A DNA stretch of 64,000 bases from Oopsacas minuta (taxonomy: Eukaryota > Porifera > Hexactinellida > Lyssacinosida > Leucopsacidae), in assembly GCA_024704765.1 (NCBI GenBank), contig JAKMXF010000313.1:150675-214674 (forward strand), in the 5' to 3' direction. The position numbers were made by a program, and so were the translations under genes. This document shows positions 1-14,000 of the stretch, in pieces. The notes beneath the pieces were generated by a model. That model did not search any database, was not told the origin of the DNA, and saw only the letters and a program-made list of their open reading frames with translations. Every line of letters starts with the position of its first letter. Position 1 is the stretch's first letter.

Positions 1-831
1 ACTTCTGGGGATCCTATCAAGTGCCTCCACATCTATATCGATTCAGCATTCCTTAAAACCTGTGTATACCAATTTTCATACTTTATGCCAGAGGTGAACA
101 TATTAGCTGACTTTTGTCACATACCCGCCCCACTAAAAGTGAACATAATTCAATATATATCTTGACTAAAATATCGAAAGACAATATAGAAGGTCGACAT
201 TTGTATAATTAGACTCACCTAGCCTACTGGCGTCGAACAAGGGGTCACTCGATAGGGTTGAGGCATATTTAGCAAATGGAATGTTGTCACATTCCTAAGG
301 AAAATTTCAGTTCCTAGGGACAATATTTATATCAAACTTCCGGAAATTTGATGCTGAACATGAATAAACCATAAATAGTTAATCTGAAAGCAATTGAATT
401 AGATATCCCATATTTACAAATCCAGCGTTTTAATCCTATGACGCCCAAGTTTGAGGGGTGTAAAAATTTTCCTCGCAATTTTGGGCTTGCACCTTTTTCT
501 ATGTTAATTGGGATTTCCTGTGTTGAAATTGTTTGCTAACAAAGTTTTTCAAGGTTGACATATAATTTGAGCTAAAATTCCTGTGAACAATTGATTGAAA
601 CATTTAAAAATTGTTGTAATATATTGCCCTACGGCCAATGTCGCTCCGTAGCCTGAATATTTAGCAATTGTTTATCTAATAAAGATATTAAATTAAATAT
701 TTTTTGAGTCTATATATCCTGGGGATTTCCTTAACATATTTCAGAGCGAAACAATTCTGCCAAAATGAGGATTGCCAATTTTCCACACCACTCAAAATGT
801 ACTTAATCTGTTTGATTTGGACTCACTTATA

Positions 832-1027
832 CAGCAAACTCTCATCATAACGAAGTGCTCAGGACTCTGGTTTTATTTCGTTTTAAGCTGAGTAAAATCA
901 ATAACTTTCAAGCTATAGAGGGCAGAGAATCACTTCGTTATAATGGCCGGTGCGAGTTTCTTTATACCCGACTTGTTTATAATGGGAGTTTCCTTAAATC
1001 CGACTTGGTTTTAACCTGAGTTCACTG
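832..1027. mobile_element. TA-flanked MITE, Tc1/pogo-like ends
   Basis: The 196-bp segment begins CAGCAAACTC and ends GAGTTCACTG (inverted: CAGTGAACTC), so the ends are imperfect inverted repeats. TA lies directly on each side (830-831 and 1028-1029), as expected for a Tc1/mariner/pogo target duplication. It has no coding capacity. The superfamily assignment is inferred from the TA duplication and the CAGT ends, which recur elsewhere in the window. Confidence 0.6.
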
Positions 1028-1436
1028 TACTAACTCTGACTCAATCTATGGTAACTGTGCTTGAATCATGATGTACAAATCTGCGGTAGTATAAAAAGGT
1101 TGAGAAACACTTGCTCATAGTATTTATTTGGGAAGTTGTTACGATGTTTCCTACTGCTTTTAATCTATTATCACCTTCTCTCGTATATTCATCTTTATGA
1201 GTGTTCGTCAGTTTGTATAAATTATCTATTGATTCACTTGCTTCCTAAGAAGCTAGCTACTTGTGATTTGATTACAGTCTAATACTCTATTGTCCGTATT
1301 TTCCGTTATAGATTATGGTTAGACTCTTGATTAGTGTGATGGTACTGCTATTATTTCATCGGAAATAATTGCCCATAGGATTCCAATTTGGTTCCAATTC
1401 TTAACAACTTTGATGTTAACTTCCGTCTCGATCAAG

Positions 1437-1444
1437 TATATAAA
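1437..1444 (+). promoter_or_regulatory. TATA box of the MBL-fold gene
   Basis: TATATAAA lies 60 bp before the ATG at 1504, a plausible distance for a core promoter with a short 5' leader. The call rests on sequence and spacing only. Confidence 0.5.
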
Positions 1445-1503
1445 TCATGTGGCCTCTCTAGAAAGAAATTATACTTCTGTGCTCTATTAAACTTTATTGT
1501 ATT

Positions 1504-2667
1504 ATGACTCATACGTTTTTCCTTCTTTCTACTATATTTTTCTTGATTTCAGTCTGTTTCATTTTGCAATTATTCATTTCCCACTACCTATTTATTACCA
1601 CATCCCAACCACTCTCTAATGCTGTTGATCACAATTCTTCTCTCTCTTCTACCATGAACGCTTCACAATCACAACTACTAACATTTGATCCTGTCATACA
1701 ATCACTTACAACAATTCCTAAACCCAATGAAGATCTGAATATATTCGCGTTACCAGTTGGAAACGGTGATTGTACAATCGTCCAGTGTCCGAGTGGTGAG
1801 CTCATAATTATAGACGCAGGCAATACCGGAGGAGAGGGCTGGATGGAAGCTATGATCGCTACATTCTTGAAACCTCAGCTGTCTAAAATAACCACACTCA
1901 TGATAATGCATGCAGATAGGGATCATTTTAGTTACATACCTGAACTTTTCACACTTAACGATGTTCCTAACTTAGAGAGGATAATCCTTGGTGGAAGAAA
2001 GGATGACTACACTTCTCCTCCATTTCGAAAGTGGCTTAACATGCACGCAGAGGTTGTTGAGTATATTAACAATGGAGAGCCTTGTATTGGGAAATGTAAC
2101 AATGATCCTCCGCAGTGTAACGGTGGGAAAGACGGAGTTCAGTTCAGATACTTAGGAGCGAACCTTGGTAATTCTGTTGATGGTAGAAGTATTATGATGC
2201 AGATTGTAGCAGGTCCGAATTTCCAAATGTTGCTTCCAGGAGATTTCCTAGGGTCTGATATAGAAGAGCTGCTAGTAAACGAGTGGGAGAGGAGGGGCCA
2301 GCCCCTCAGATCTACGCACTTGAAAATGTCACACCATGGCAACTCTATACGAGCGAATAGTAAGGTGTTTCTATCAGCTGTTGCGCCTGCATTCGCATTC
2401 GCAAGTGCGAGTTACCCAGCACCTCCCGAATGGTATCCATCATGTGAATCCATTAAAACCTTACTAAACGTAGGGTCTATTCAGCTCAGGAGGGTACCAG
2501 GCCGTTTCTCATGTGGCGACGAAGCAGACAGAAAGGCAATTCAGTATGAGAATTGGCCCTACTCTATCTACACTCTTTCTCCCAATATAGGAGATTATGA
2601 AATGGTTACTATTAATGTGCCGATGCCTCCCAGGCCTCACACTAATGATTCTTATATTTTACAATAA
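1504..2667 (+). CDS. ComEC/Rec2-type metallo-beta-lactamase-fold protein, membrane-anchored or secreted
   Basis: This is a single-exon 387-residue protein. Residues about 4-33 form one strongly hydrophobic segment, either a signal peptide or a signal anchor. A Ser/Asn-rich linker follows. From about residue 79 the MBL fold is visible: GNGDC (86-90), IIIDAG (101-106), the metal-binding loop HADRDH (136-141), LLPGD (243-247) and MSHHG (275-279). These match the ComEC/Rec2-like hydrolase branch, whose classical loop is HxHxDH; here the second His is replaced by Asp (HADRDH). The ComEC transmembrane channel is absent, so a DNA-uptake role is not implied. The substrate is unknown, but a secreted or lumenal metal-dependent hydrolase is likely. 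The TATA box at 1437 supports this start. Bacterial ancestry is possible but not shown. Confidence 0.8.
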   Translation: MTHTFFLLSTIFFLISVCFILQLFISHYLFITTSQPLSNAVDHNSSLSSTMNASQSQLLTFDPVIQSLTTIPKPNEDLNIFALPVGNGDCTIVQCPSGELIIIDAGNTGGEGWMEAMIATFLKPQLSKITTLMIMHADRDHFSYIPELFTLNDVPNLERIILGGRKDDYTSPPFRKWLNMHAEVVEYINNGEPCIGKCNNDPPQCNGGKDGVQFRYLGANLGNSVDGRSIMMQIVAGPNFQMLLPGDFLGSDIEELLVNEWERRGQPLRSTHLKMSHHGNSIRANSKVFLSAVAPAFAFASASYPAPPEWYPSCESIKTLLNVGSIQLRRVPGRFSCGDEADRKAIQYENWPYSIYTLSPNIGDYEMVTINVPMPPRPHTNDSYILQ

Positions 2668-3016
2668 TTTTATGTGCTTTATAATGCTGCTTACTATTAT
2701 CCCATGTCAATATTTAAGCCTTATCCCAGATCTTGAATTTACATACTAAACAACTACACATATACTATTATATTACTGTGGTTTTCAACAGCTATTCCCC
2801 CAAAAATGATACATAATTTACAGAGCATTAAAGGAGCCCGCTCCTATGATGATCCAGGAGCGGAAGGTGGAGAAGCGCTCCATTGTAATTGCAAACAATT
2901 TACAAATTTCTTCGTTATTCTGCATAAAATTCAGTATTCTTGCTATAAAAAGTGGATGCTGGGACACTTTAGTATAATTCAGAATTCATTGAAATGGTTT
3001 GACGTTGCACAAATAG

Positions 3017-3490
3017 CAGTGGTGTATCCAGGGGAAGGGGTCTGGGTGTTCAAACACCCCCTCATAACTGGTTTCCCAAAGGGGTATGTTGTTATTTATT
3101 ATTCGATTTTCCTTAATAACCGCAAAGCTTTTTGGAATCTTATTTACAGAATGCTATCTAATTATCACAATTATTTTTTCAACGAGTTTCCCAGACGATA
3201 TCCCAGAAGACTCCAGATGACTAATATACTAGCAGACTAAATATGTATTCACTAAATAGTATAAATATAATTATGTAGCAAAATTATCAAGTTATCTAAA
3301 CATAAACATCTATACAACTTTGGTACAACTGCACACTATTATAATCTTCCTACTATGTGACAAGAATAGCTGTACATCGATGTTTGAGCTTCTAAGATTG
3401 AAAAGATTTCTGGGGCTTACCCCCTAGTCCCCCCCTTACTGTCGCTCGCTCCAGAGCACCCCCCTCACGATAATCCCAGATAAGCCACTG
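3017..3490. mobile_element. hAT-like MITE (CAGTGG ends)
   Basis: The left end CAGTGGTGTATCCAGGG and the inverted right end CAGTGGCTTATCTGGG are related imperfect inverted repeats of the hAT CAGTGG type. AATAGC occurs next to both ends but not in exact register, so the 8-bp duplication is decayed or the ends are slightly misplaced. No coding capacity. Confidence 0.45.
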
Positions 3491-4154
3491 AATAGCAATT
3501 TCTCGAATGTACAACGGTTAAATTCCATCCTGATTACTTAAAATATACATCTAATGTAATTCTGAAAGAATAAAATGAGCGCGATTAGAGCCCGCTCCAT
3601 TTCTTACCACGGCAGTCGGAGTGAACTCCTTTTCTTAGTAAGGAGCGGAGGTGGGAGCACTCAGCGAGAACCCACTCCACAAAATGAGGTGTGCTTAATA
3701 CTCTGAAAAATTTATATTTTGTACCTAGAAGTCTGTTCAGTCTGTTCAGTACACAGCAAATTGAAAAATGGATACTGGTTATAAGACACCTCATGCTTTG
3801 TGGTAGCAAAATATATATTGTTATTAACCAGTATAAGGTATATGAACAGTTGAACACTCTTTCAGAAGTGGTATATCCAGGTGTTTATTTATTTATTCTG
3901 AAATCACAACCTAGATTATTCATATTAGTTCTCCGTAGCCTATCCTCAGCCAAAACTGTAATCTGAAACTTTCAAGATAGAAAGACAATTACCGTCGGGT
4001 TTGTGGATATTGCTTCAAAAGTGGGTCTGCCACAATCATCCACTTTTGTGCCACTTTATATTTTTTCCATAGAGATTGTATTAGTTTTTTTATGATCTTT
4101 TGAATACTAGGAGCGAACTCACAAGAATAGTAGCAAAATAGGTTCTTAGATCAG

Positions 4155-4640
4155 AATTAAATTTATTTAAAGTGGCACTAGTAATTGGAGGCACTATATA
4201 TTTAGATGCTATATTTGAACGATTTCGCAAAGAATGTTCCGCCTACGAATTTAATTAACAAAAAATAACCCTTCTATCATTATTGCATTTTCGAGAGATT
4301 CGAGTCATTTGCGTCAAGTTTTAGTTAACAAAATTAAGCCTAGGGTCCACCATGGGAAATAGATCTAGTGTAAATTTCTCATAAATCTAGTCCCCGCCTC
4401 AAAGCCTGGATTATCCACACCCTTAGGTACCCAAACTTTGCACCTATAATTCGATTAATACTTTGTAACTTTACACATTGTAATCCATATTCGCTCAAAT
4501 CAAATGGGAATAGAGCAAATGAGTTTCGCTCAAGTGCGGACCAATCCTATGTCTACTTGTATTGGGGTTTTACATTTATTATTTTATAGTGCCTCCAATT
4601 ACTAGTGCCACTTTAAACAATTTAATATACTAAGCTGTCG
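4155..4640. mobile_element. MITE with long inverted ends (GGAGGCACTAT family)
   Basis: The segment around 4168-4200 contains AGTGGCACTAGTAATTGG, and its reverse complement recurs at 4585-4615. The outer part, including CTAAGCTGTCGG near 4631, matches the shorter element at 24415-24557, so this is a repeat family with at least two copies here. Exact boundaries are uncertain. Confidence 0.5.
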
Positions 4641-4978
4641 GTACGGATTGTATTTAGATTTTTGTGATACTTCAAACGCACATGCCAATATCTAAAAGTT
4701 TATTCACATGATCTTCTATGTATTACTAACCATATAACTATGAGTTAACATGAAAGCATTCCATAGTGAAATAATGTTATTCAAAACCATAATTATCTAA
4801 TCTAACACATTATGATATTATGTGTGTTCCAGCCACTCAGCCATGTGGTATCTAGTTACATTGACCTAATTGCTTAATCAAATGCAGTAATGTTAAGGGA
4901 AACAGTACACTTGTATAATCTTTCACTTTCAATTAACTTATATTATGAGTTCATTGTTTTCTTTGAGATAACATGTCG

Positions 4979-4990
4979 TATATATATAAG
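4979..4990 (+). promoter_or_regulatory. TATA box of the ankyrin-pseudokinase gene
   Basis: TATATATATAAG lies 64-75 bp before the ATG at 5054, similar to the spacing at the 1504 gene. The surroundings are AT-rich, so chance occurrence is possible. Confidence 0.4.
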
Positions 4991-5053
4991 GTAATGCTTA
5001 TCTAAGGAGAAAAACTTTCAGTATCAGTTTCATTACTCTCTTACCTTTATATA

Positions 5054-8000
5054 ATGTCAAACTGTTCCAGTGAAGATGAAGAAAATACGCTATTCTATCA
5101 GGTTAATGAACTGATCCAATACTGTGCGGATGGAAAATTAGACATTATTCCCCTCTATATTAATCCAAAAACAGTTAACTGTGTGGACAATGAAGGTAGA
5201 ACTCCGCTCTACGCTGCAGCATGCTCGGGCAATGTTGAGTTATGCAGTTTTCTATTATCAGTGAGTTTAATATCTATATTATTAAATTGCTAATTTTGTC
5301 TGTCTCTCTGTCTGTTTGTCCGTTGTCTAGGAAAGGATTTATAGAATTTTGTATTGAATTCGAATTTATCAATTCTAAGATGTTGCATAACTACTTATTT
5401 ATCGTGTTTATTATCAACAAAGTTAACATAATTCAATAAAACTTTACTAAATATGTCAATAATGCTTGATCAGAATTTCATACTTTCAATAAATTATTTG
5501 TTGTTCTTAGTAAACAAATAGTTGAAATCTTAATTTATCAATTCAATTTTGCAATTATTTACTTTGCTAATTCGATCCACGAAGTGCCGAGCCCCATGCA
5601 AACACAAAGTGTTCGCAAGCGAAGCGACTCTTATATATGTATTATTGTAGTACATATAAAATCCCCAAATATTGTAGTGCCTACAGAGGGGCCGGAAGGA
5701 TTATGGATAATGGATTTAATGGATTTCAAATCCATTAAATACATAAATACATACATTTGGGATGAATTTGGATTCTTTGAAGTCGAATGAATCCATCAGA
5801 TCCATCAAATTTATGAATTTCATGGATTTTTCATAAATTTGATTTTAATATTCGATTCCAAATGGATTGGATTTAGATTATATTTGTGTGGGGAATGGAT
5901 TGCAGATTGGATTTGGATTATGATTTGTATCCATTCAGCACCTCAGAGTTCATATATTCCAAAATTTGACCAATATGTCCAGCCGACAGACTGGGAGTGC
6001 AGTTCGGGTCATTAATTCTACCTAATAAACCTTTTTTACTCGTTGGAGCGAAGGGATTAATTCCTTTGAGTCAAGGGCGGCGGAAGGGGGCTAGGGGGCT
6101 ATAGCCCCCTACTTTTGACTCATCGAATATATATGTGCCGATATATTTCGTTCTCCTTTTTGAAGGTGGACATAGTACACAGGTTAGCCCCCCTAGTTTT
6201 CGTTAGCTTCCGCGCTACTGCTTTGAGTCAGGAGACCCAAAAGAGTAGATATACAGTGGACGTCGATTATAAGAACACCCTTGGGTGTAGCAAGTACTAA
6301 CAATACATGTTCTTATAATATGTTCATACAACAGCCGTAAATATACAAGAATATGTGAGAACCGTTTTCCTGAAAATGGCTCTTATTTCTGTTATGTTCT
6401 TATAACCTGCGTCCACTGTATAATTAATTACATGAAAATCATGTAGGTATTATATTGTAGGTCAAAATTAGAGTTTATATGCTCGATAAATCTTGACCAC
6501 AGCATTCTACGCACTAAAGCGTTGGTGTTCGCTGATAATTTTAAGCAGATGGTTCATAGTTTCAGACTTTGTTAGGCAGGTCAGAAGTGTACCTCGGGGC
6601 CCATTTTCCACCTTAATACCCATATTTATCCACCTCTAATTACTCTTAGATCATAGGATAAATGTGTTTACGTATATTCAAACTTTAGAATCATTTTATA
6701 CATTGTCACATTACTCAAGCATTATTTGCTAGCAGATGCTAGTATAGACATGAGTATACAGATATTTCAATTAATCAGAATTTATTTTCTCATCATTTCT
6801 TATTTAATTAGTCCAACGCAGACGCTAACCAACAGACTGGACATGATTTCTACCCGATCCATGGAGCTTCTTCTCATGGACACGATAATGTGCTAAACCT
6901 ACTGTTGAAGCACACTACTGGGATTAACGTACAAGATTCTAATGGTGATACAGCATTGCATCTAGCTTGTTGCAGAGGTAACGAAGAATGTGTGAATATT
7001 TTGTTAGATGCAGGATCTGCCCTCGATATAAAAAATAATCTTGACAAGACTCCTGCAATGGAAGCTGCCAGTAATTCTCATTTTAACATAATGCAAGTTC
7101 TCAAAGACTTCGGGAATTCTAAAGGTATATCTCTAGAAATATTTTCTAAAATTTCTACGTATATGCAAATTTTGAAATGAGTAACCTCTTCTACTCTCTA
7201 TCAAAACCCAAATTACACATTACTGTTAAAATATCTTAAAATAGTTATCAGCTGTTTGAGTTCAAACATTCGTGAATAATAAACTCCAGGCAATGACTTG
7301 ATTAATATATCTATCTTATTTATTCTCAATTGTTGTCTGTTTATTTGTTTGTTCGTTGTCATGGAATGGAAATATAGTATGCGATTAGAATTCGAGGATC
7401 GTAATTCGGAGATGTGCGTATGATTATGGATATTCGAGGTCGCAACTTGGCTAGTTTTCGGTCCGAACCCAAAAAGGCGACCTCCAATAATACGTATATC
7501 GTGTTTATCAAGGAATTTAATTGAATTCAATAAAACCAAATATATCTGATTTTTTGGAATAATCGTACCGTGACCTTATGTAAATGCAATACGGCTGAAA
7601 ACAAATATTCGAATATTAGTTCGTATTGATGACTATGAAATTTAGGATGGAATGTTTTCAGAATCATCATGACTCAATTAGACAATCTATATTATTCAAT
7701 CTCAATTGTTGTCTGTGTGTTTGTTTGTCCGTTGTCAAGGAAAGGATTTACGGTATGCAATTGTAAAATTGTCGCATAACTATGTATTTATCGTGTTTAT
7801 CAAGGAAGTAAAAAGAATTCAATAAAACTTCACTAAACATATCGAACATACTGAATCCGATTTTCACACTTTTGGATTAATCATATTTAAATAGATTGTT
7901 CTTTCTATGAATATAAATTAATCAAATAGCAAAATCTCGAAAATTACGTAGATACTTGCTCTCAACGGCTACAAAGGGAGTTGACAAAACACTTCAATAA

Positions 8001-11000
8001 TAAATGTGCCATATACGTATATTTGTGAATTACATTGTTCTAAATATATATTTGTATAATACTCAAAGGGGCCGTCAATTTGGAGAATAATGGATACCTC
8101 GAGGCGCAATGTGCCGAGTTCATTGCGAAGCGACGGGCCAAATACTCGTTTATAGAATATTATCAGTATAACTATTAACTAATAAATAATATCTTACATA
8201 AGATATTACTACTAAATGATATTTGTTCAATTATTTTGAATGAATATTGGAAAATATATTCGCTTTAGCCCTGAAATTTAAAGATTTTAAAATAATTAAT
8301 TTAATTGTATATTATTTAAATTTGGTCCCCCACACTAGGTCCGGTAGGACCATAAATTGCGCCATGGATGGTCATTCTGCAATAAAATGTACCCCTTGAT
8401 AATTTTAATAATTCATTAAGAAGTGTTGGACTAAATCTACCATGTGGATGTGGAACTTGCCCTGGTTGCTAAATGGGATATTCTCCCGAATATTTACTAA
8501 TAAATCTTGATATTGTAGTAAATGTGGAATTTCCTATTTTTATAGAATATAAGAGGTGGGACCATCCATGGCTCCCATATATGATCCGGTCGGACCGAAT
8601 AGTGAGGCAGGACCGTCAATTTGGAAGATTAATTATAGACTTAAAGTTCGAGTTCATTGCAATTCGACTAGCACTCGTAATTAGTAAAATCGAATCGATT
8701 GTAAATCAGCTTACGCTAATATAACAAAACATACAAACATACAAACTGATAGACTAACAACTCATGAGATTTCTCTCTTCTAGTTCCTGCCAAGAAATCT
8801 ATTGCCCCGAGTCCTATTTCTAACCTTCCTCCGCACATCTCCTTGCCTATTTTCAGCCCAGTTGAGTAAGTTATATGTTTAGACTAATCCGTATATAATC
8901 GCTATGTTTATTCCATTATGAGCATTTCTACAATTCTAATTTATTCGATTGTTTTCGTTTGTTGCACACATACACACGTATCCTTATATATACGTACTTT
9001 ATTTGATTTACTTTTGTGAAATCACAGTTTGGTGCTTATATTTTCAGCCTAAGTTTGCAAAATATAGCTTAGATCAAGTTTAATTACTATTTGACGAGCT
9101 TACGTTTAATACACACACATTCTAATCTCAGCCAGTATTATATCACGTTTCAGTGTAATCTCTTTGAATCGCGATCAGTTTATATATCTTGAATATTAAT
9201 TTGATTTTTTATTGACTGTATTAAATGCTTACGAACGAATATTCGAATATTCGAATATTCTATCAGCCCTACAACTATAATTACGTAATTACTACAGTAG
9301 AACCTCGTTAATACGAACAAGGGTAAGGCATACTTTATTATAAGAAATTAACAGCTCCATGAAATAAATGCGAATTGAAGTAGTTCTCATTTATTTCCTT
9401 GAGTGTTACTAATTTTCAATGGCGATAATTTACATGAGCGTTAATTTCATGAATTTACTAATATCCTTTCCCTCATTCTGGTAATTCAATGCATCGAAAA
9501 TGTTTTGCTCCAATTCACATTAATTTCATTGAGAGATAATTTCCTATAATATGGTGATTATTGGGTACAGTTTTTCTTCCTTATGACTCTTACTTACTTA
9601 TATTGACAATACTCCCGGTAATACCTGATCCAGATAAGGAGTTCAAATTTGACGGGACTGTATTAAAATGAAAGGGACTAAATTTTGAGTTTGTTGAAGT
9701 AGCACGTGTTTTCGGGTACGTCTTATACGAGCTCTAATGTATGCTGATTTCGCTACCTTGTGAATGAATGAGCCAATGAGAACCTAACTCCAGTTTTATT
9801 CTGCCTGTGTGAGGCGAATTTTGGTGACATTATCTAGTAATTTGTTTATCGCGTTAAATAACTGAAAATAAGTACAGTAGAACCCCTTCACTACGTACTC
9901 TATGGACCTAATCGGATAAGACCCTAGACGTACACTCGAATAATACTTATTAATTTCCGTGGGGGTCGGTATTATCCGAATTCTACTGTGTAGCTGTCAT
10001 GGAGAGCAATAATGGTATTGAAAATACCTTTCATTAGTTAACGATCGAAACCACAGTATTTTACCGAAACGGTATTTCGGTATTTCGGCCACTATTTACA
10101 TGACAATAAATATGATTAAATTTTCATCATCATAGTTGTCCTACCATTATATTATTAATCAAGTTCAAGTTTGCTTTCCTGAATTTTAGAGTCTCAAGGT
10201 GTTACTACTACATGACTAAATTATAATTAGCAAATAGCAAATTTCTTATCAACGGCATTGATCGAAAAGAGAAGAAATACTACTAAACACATATTGATAA
10301 TTAAGAATACGAGTATGTATGATATTATAGTTTATAAGTAGGATACAGAGGCTAATATTTGTACAATTGCATTGCATATCCCAATTGAAAGACTATATAG
10401 ATTGTGTATGTTCAATCCTAATTTACACTTCTGAAAAGTATTCTTTTCTTACTCAGAATTATTACTATATTAACATGATTTCGGTTACACCACCGATACC
10501 TAAATTCTGCCGAAACCCAAACCGAAATTCGGTCAGTAACTACAATTCATCAATAATATCAGCATTTAGTCTTGGGCTAGCCTAGATGGGCCCGAATGGC
10601 CCTAACCCCACTACTTTAATTATTTAAAAATTTCATAAACTATGCATGTTATTACCACTGTTTTATAACTAAGATATCATAAACGAATATATCTAACCAC
10701 TCCAGTATGTTTAGTATAATGCCATATATAATAAATTACCAATTGGTACTCCCTTAGTCCATTGCTTATGGACCAAGGGCGACATTATATTCAATTCCCA
10801 TTCCCACGGCAATCCTGAATTGATAGTTGACACAGCTTGGTATTGTATTTGACCTGAAATATTCACAGATCCAGTGGTCCTAAATCAGGCCGAGGGTGGT
10901 GATTCGCGGTATCTACACGAGGGTCAGGGGGCCTACGCCCCATGATATCTTGGAATCAACGCAAAGAAATAGCACAGAGCTACACTACCAGTCTGTTGGC

Positions 11001-14000
11001 TGGAAATTTTTTGATACATTCAATAGTCCACTGGTAGATATTGTCCAATTTATGATTCACAGCCTGGCTTATTTTCTTTCAATTGTGTCTAATTATTAGA
11101 TTTTTTGAAATTTATAAATGCTCATTTGCAAACTTTATTTATAACGATAGAGAACATAAAATGTTTGTCCTGGCAGGATAAATAATTGAGACGGGTGGGA
11201 TATATATTTCATACATATGAACTAAAGTTCCAAATTCGCATATACAGGTTAAAACGATATTTACCGAGAGTAGCTTTTTATCAAAGTATTATATTCAAAC
11301 TTAAGGTTAATACATCAATATTTTTCATATATGCGCTATTATTCCTTTCTTAGAAATGAGAATCAGAATATTCAAAAGCTTTTGGAAGATTCTCGAACTC
11401 CAGAATCAGGTATTCGATACATGTTTTTTGTTTATTATTCCATCATTGATTTCTTTGATACTCAAGTATCTGAATCGTATAGAACAAAGGGGTCGATATC
11501 TTTAATCAAGTTTTATAGAATTATATTTACTTTCTTGATAAACACAATAAATACATAGTTATCGAGATTGCGAAATTCGAATTTTTAATAGGATACCAAA
11601 AACCCTTTTCTTGACAACTAACAAACTAACAACAATTGAGATTTAGATTAACTAATGTAATGTTAGATCAAAAATATTCTGTGGAGGCGGAGAGGTTATT
11701 CTGAGATCTAAATACTGAAGCTTTCAGGATTTGAAACAACATATTCACACAATATCTTCTTATTTTAATTATATTAAGAGTTTTCTTGTGCATTGCTAGG
11801 TCCTACTATTGGGAGTCTGCCTGAACTTTTATCCCCCTCTATTATTGACGTCAGATTCTTACGGCAGAATAACAGACCTTCTTCAGAGCAAAGCTATTAT
11901 ACACCCTCAAGGTATAAATCTATTATTATTCTTAGAGTCTAAGGATCTATTTTTGCCTTAGTATGTGCAGAATACATTGAAGGAATTGATAAAGCTCTAA
12001 GTCTGATTAGTTCAATTTATCAGACGTTTATTATTCTAAAATGAGGTTAATAAATTGGACTTCTTATTTTCTGCCTCAGGGACCTATCCATAGCCCATAG
12101 GCTCCTATTGTTTTGTGAATATAATCAAACCTGGGGATAGAAATCTATTGACCATATTACATATGAATGTATAGTAATCAGCGTTAAAATTCTTGTACCT
12201 TTTTATTTATTTAGTTCCTATTCAAACTCTGTTTGTTCTAACAAATTTTCTGAAATACCTCTTCCAAAGAAATCTCTATCTGGAAACTACCTTAGAGCTG
12301 GCACTTTCACAAACTCTGTTAGTGATGATCGTCACCCCCTGGAAACTAACAGTTTATCTGATTGTGTTATAAAACATATGTTGGAAAGTTTCTTACCCTC
12401 ACCAGAGTCTCTACTCACCTTCAGATTGTCGATGGTTAAGGAATTGGTGCAGAGACAGGCTTCACAGAATAATATCGCCAAGGAATTCTTTGTTATGCTA
12501 CACACCCTTAAGAGTAAGTAAATATTACTAAGTATTCACTCATAGGCTAGCCTACCTATTGAATAGTCAGTACCTGGAAAGGGGCAATAGCCAATATTAT
12601 GAACTCAATTGATATTATCGTTTTTGCCAAGATCTGATAGTTGGTTTTGAAACCTTGTTTTAGGATATTAACATTCGATGAAATTACCACTAATTGGAGC
12701 ATTTTTTGTCTTGTAAGCTTTGAATAAATTCTTTATTCTTAATTCTATATAAATTAATCAGATGTTTTGTCTTTTGTCTTCAGATTTTCATGTTTTTTTG
12801 TCTCTTGAGGATTTAAACAATTGATAATGTGATCGAAATATTTTGTCCCATAGTGAATATTAATGATTTGTCGAAAGTACTGGAATATTACTTAACATAT
12901 TTTCCTGAATAACCGCCCGGGCGCTTATTCGGCTGCAGGTCAAAATGACCACAACCAAAATGGTCACAACCTGGCTGGAGCCTGAGAGCTGGCAAGAATT
13001 TTCCTTGACGTCTCTACCTTGTTGCTGAGAGTCTTTCTAACTCACTAAGGATGTTATGGAATATCAATTTCTTGGATTATCTAACTAGATTGGCATTAGC
13101 GGAGAATATGAGCATTTTAGTACACTAGTTGGATAGCAGTGATGACTTTTCATTGCATTAGCTTTTGGATCTGGAGCCTGGGAGTTGACCAGAACTTTCT
13201 TTGACGTCTCTACGTGTTTCTGAGAATTTTTATCGCATCTAAGATATAATTTCGGTGTCTTGGTTTGTGGCCGTTCGGTTGTGGCCGTTTGAACTTGAGA
13301 ACGCTTATTTTTTTGTGGGCATTTTTTCGTCCTAATATTTTTTCAATTTTGAAAATACAAAAGATTTTGGGAAACTAATCCTCTATATTTGTAGCATGGT
13401 CAAATGTGGCGTAAATTTCAACAAAATATTCTTCTAGAGGGTGGCTTCTGGGCATAAATATAATTATTTAACTACACTTGTCGTAAAATGTGGATTGCAC
13501 AGCCTGAAACTAAAGAATAAGCCATAAATTTGGAAAAAATATAAATATCATCCTTCCGGATGTGGGGCATAATTTGGGACGGGCGGGGATTATAAACAAG
13601 TATGTTTACTTTACATGGCCTAATCGTCTCATTTTGTTTTGAATTTCAAGTGGAATTTTAAATATGTTATACACGAAAGGTACCTGAGATTCGAATAAAA
13701 CATTATTTGTTTTCTGAGCAGTGGTCAGGAACTGGACTCGGGCCTGCAGATCCTGGGGCAGAACTTGACAGTGGTCATTCATGTGAAGTTTCAATAATCC
13801 TTATGAGACTCCGTCAAAATTCCGTTATTGGTGGAATTTTAGTCCAGAAATTGAAATGGGCCTAAAATTAGTGGCGGAGCCAGATTATTAACTTTGAGTC
13901 ACACAGTGGTCGCGCGACCCATGCTGCAAATCGAAATTATTGAAGAGGATATCCTCAACAAGTTTGTAGAAAATGTAGAGGGATTATACTTGTATTGGCT

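Larger units (their letters stand above)
1..1503. other. Upstream non-coding stretch
   Basis: No convincing reading frame is seen. The stretch is AT-rich and contains one TA-flanked MITE (832-1027) and, near its right edge, the TATA element of the following gene. Confidence 0.5.
2668..5053. other. Intergenic stretch with MITE-like repeats
   Basis: No supported gene is seen. The interval carries a hAT-like element (3017-3490) and a longer element with inverted ends (4155-4640). An open frame of 144 codons at 2806 runs into the first repeat and resembles no protein family. Confidence 0.5.

Noticed and set aside
2806-3240. 144-codon open frame after the MBL-fold gene
   Set aside because: Runs into a hAT-like MITE, has no recognisable domain and the composition of translated non-coding DNA.
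9235-9260. Tandem GAATATTC palindromes
   Set aside because: A short simple repeat in AT-rich DNA with no further structure.
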